Below the pieces are notes generated by a model. It searched no databases. It worked only from the letters and a program-made list of their open reading frames with translations, and was not told the origin of the DNA. A stretch of 6,371 nucleotides of DNA from contig JASHTP010000341.1 of the NCBI GenBank assembly GCA_030040495.1, positions 1-6,371 of the forward strand, given 5' to 3'. Of the stretch, positions 4,906-6,371 are shown piece by piece (position 1 is the stretch's first letter; each line of letters starts with the position of its first letter). Made by a program: the position numbers and the translations under genes. Origin of the DNA: Alphaproteobacteria bacterium. Lineage in GTDB: Bacteria > Pseudomonadota > Alphaproteobacteria > ATCC43930 > CGMCC-115725.

Positions 4906-6258
4906 GGCGGTCGGCCGCGGCCTGAGGTCGCGCACGCGCACCGCCTTGCCTTCCGAGCGCGGCACCTCGCCCGGCCGCTTCACCGCCACCGCGCAGGAGA
5001 TGCCGATCAGGGATTTGAGGTGATGGGCGACGCTGCCGGCGAGCGCGTGGCGCGCCGCCTCGTCCTCGACGGCGGCGCCGGCAGCGGCCTCGACCTCGAC
5101 CGTCACGCGGTCGAGCGCGCCCTGGCGCTCGATCACCAGCTGGTAATGCGGCGAGAGAAGCGGCAAGCCCACCAGCACCGCCTCGAGCTGCGAGGGATAG
5201 AGGTTGACGCCGCGCACGATCAGCATGTCGTCGCTGCGCCCGGTGATGCGCCGCAGCCGCACATGCGTGCGGCCGCAGCGGCAGGGCTCGTCGGTGAGCC
5301 GCGTGATGTCGCGCGTGCGATAGCGGATCATCGGCAGCGCTTCCTTGGTGAGCGTGGTGATCACCAGCTCGCCGGCCTCGCCCATCTCCAGCGGCTCGCC
5401 GCTGCCGGGATCGACGATCTCGAAGAGGAAATGATCCTCCCAGCCATGCAGGCCGGCCTGGGCCTCGCGGCACTCTATGGCGACCCCCGGCCCCATGATC
5501 TCGGAGAGGCCGTAGACGTCGATCGCCGTCAGCCCGAGACGGCTCTCCAGCTCGCCGCGCAGCGCGTCGCTCCACGGCTCGGCGCCGAAGAGGCCGACGC
5601 GCAGCGGCCCGCCGCGGAGATCGACGCCGAGGCGCTCGGCCACCTCGGCGATGTTGAGCGCGTAGGACGGCGTCGCGCACAGCACGGTCGCGCCGAAATC
5701 GCTCATCAGCGTCACCTGCCGCTCGGTGCCGCCGCCCGAGGCCGGCACGACGGTGCAGCCCAGGCGTTGCGCCCCGTCATGGGCGCCGAGCCCGCCGGTG
5801 AAGAGGCCGTAGCCATAGGCGTTGTGCACGATGTCGCCCGGCCGCACGCCGCCGCAGGTCATCGAGCGCGCCATGAGCAGCGCCCAGTTGGCGAGATCGG
5901 CGGCGGTATAGCCGACCACCGTCGGCTTGCCGGTCGTGCCCGAGGAGGCGTGCAGCCGCAGCAGCGTCTCGCGCGGCACGGCGAAGAGGCCGAAGGGATA
6001 GGTGTCGCGCAGATCGGCCTTCGAGGTGAAGGGAAAGCGGCGGAGGTCGCCGAGCCCGCGCAAGGCGAAGGGGGTGACCCCGGCGGCGTCGAAGCGGCGG
6101 CGGTAGTGCGGCACGTTGGCGTAGGCGCGGTGCAGCACGCGGCGCAGGCGGTCGAACTGCAGCCGCTGCAGCTGCTTGCGCGGCATGGTCTCGACGTCCG
6201 GCGAGAAATAGTCGTGGCGCCTGTCGCCGTTTCGGTTGCGCAGGGCATGCGTCGCCAT
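4897..6258 (-). CDS. paaK: Phenylacetate-CoA ligase family protein (AMP-forming aryl-CoA ligase)
   Basis: Activates an aryl acid, most likely phenylacetate, to its CoA thioester with ATP through an acyl-adenylate (EC 6.2.1.30). The 453 residues are normal for PaaK (about 430-440) with a short N-terminal addition. Motifs in order are the P-loop SSGTTGKPT (105-113), DVYGLSEIMGPGVAIEC (247-263), the ATP-binding YRTRD with Asp317 (313-317), the Cys/His-containing PCRCGRTH (325-332) typical of PaaK, the hinge GRSDDMLIVRGVNLYP (340-355), and the catalytic lysine Lys438 in VPRSEGKAVRV (432-442). The start is ATG 6258, with GGAG (complement of 6266-6269) 7 bases upstream. An upstream gene ends 3 bases before it, and the hemerythrin gene overlaps its stop by 4 bases. 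PaaK serves both the aerobic (paaABC) and anaerobic phenylacetate routes. Beside bcr genes, the anaerobic route via phenylglyoxylate to benzoyl-CoA is favoured. Another aryl acid as substrate cannot be excluded. Confidence 0.92.
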   Translation of the reverse strand: MATHALRNRNGDRRHDYFSPDVETMPRKQLQRLQFDRLRRVLHRAYANVPHYRRRFDAAGVTPFALRGLGDLRRFPFTSKADLRDTYPFGLFAVPRETLLRLHASSGTTGKPTVVGYTAADLANWALLMARSMTCGGVRPGDIVHNAYGYGLFTGGLGAHDGAQRLGCTVVPASGGGTERQVTLMSDFGATVLCATPSYALNIAEVAERLGVDLRGGPLRVGLFGAEPWSDALRGELESRLGLTAIDVYGLSEIMGPGVAIECREAQAGLHGWEDHFLFEIVDPGSGEPLEMGEAGELVITTLTKEALPMIRYRTRDITRLTDEPCRCGRTHVRLRRITGRSDDMLIVRGVNLYPSQLEAVLVGLPLLSPHYQLVIERQGALDRVTVEVEAAAGAAVEDEAARHALAGSVAHHLKSLIGISCAVAVKRPGEVPRSEGKAVRVRDLRPRPTAGK

Positions 6259-6261
6259 GGC

Positions 6262-6371
6262 TCAGCTCCATCCCGGTCGTGCGCTGGAATCGCCGCGCGC
6301 GGCGTCGAGCCGGGGCAGGTGCGGCAAGGCAAAGCCCTGGTTGAACGAGGCGCGGGTGACGATGGCGAGCT
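6262..6371 (-). CDS. 3' end of an unidentified gene upstream of paaK, cut off by window
   Basis: A reading frame enters from the right edge and gives 35 residues, beginning LAIVTRASFNQGFALPHL and ending in ARPGWS before a TGA at 6262-6264. Of the three minus-strand frames it is the only one with consistent G/C at third positions (30 of 35 codons by hand count), which supports coding. The stop lies 3 bases before the paaK ATG and overlaps its ribosome binding region, the arrangement expected of a coupled operon partner. The tail has no motif that lets me name a family. 2-oxoacid:ferredoxin oxidoreductase or transporter genes are common paaK neighbours, but nothing visible confirms either. Confidence 0.6.
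   Translation of the reverse strand, partial: LAIVTRASFNQGFALPHLPRLDAARGDSSARPGWS

Overview
The window is very GC-rich coding DNA with almost no intergenic space. It carries genes for anaerobic breakdown of aromatic acids. The closest familiar relatives of the benzoyl-CoA reductase genes are the Thauera/Magnetospirillum/Rhodopseudomonas (Bcr/Bad) type. An alphaproteobacterium, either phototrophic or denitrifying, is the most natural host, but this is inference from gene family and codon style. It is not shown by any marker gene.

Plus strand, left to centre (1-3305): the 3' part of bcrA, then bcrD, then a 2[4Fe-4S] ferredoxin. These are the two ATP-hydrolysing activator subunits of class I benzoyl-CoA reductase and its likely low-potential electron donor. 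They are spaced 11-14 bases apart with good ribosome binding sites. The substrate-reducing subunits (bcrC, bcrB) should lie just left of the window. A complete extradiol ring-cleavage dioxygenase of the catechol 2,3-dioxygenase type follows 35 bases later on the same strand. It needs O2, and its codon use is looser than that of bcrD.

Minus strand, right to centre (6371-3318): the last 35 codons of an unidentified gene run into paaK (phenylacetate-CoA ligase family), then a hemerythrin-domain protein (ATGA overlap), then two tandem GNAT acetyltransferases that are clear paralogues of each other. All gaps are 27 bases or less, so this looks like one operon. The two operons converge with only 12 bases between their stop codons and no convincing terminator.

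Reading the genes together: aromatic acids would be activated to CoA thioesters (PaaK-like ligase), and benzoyl-CoA would be dearomatised by Bcr with electrons from the ferredoxin. The extradiol dioxygenase would offer an oxic route for catechols. The hemerythrin protein could bind or sense O2 near an O2-sensitive system, and the GNAT pair could modify proteins (for example acyl-CoA ligases) or small aromatic amines. The roles of the last three are hypotheses drawn from context. There are no RNA genes, insertion sequences, CRISPR arrays or gene-free stretches over 300 bases.
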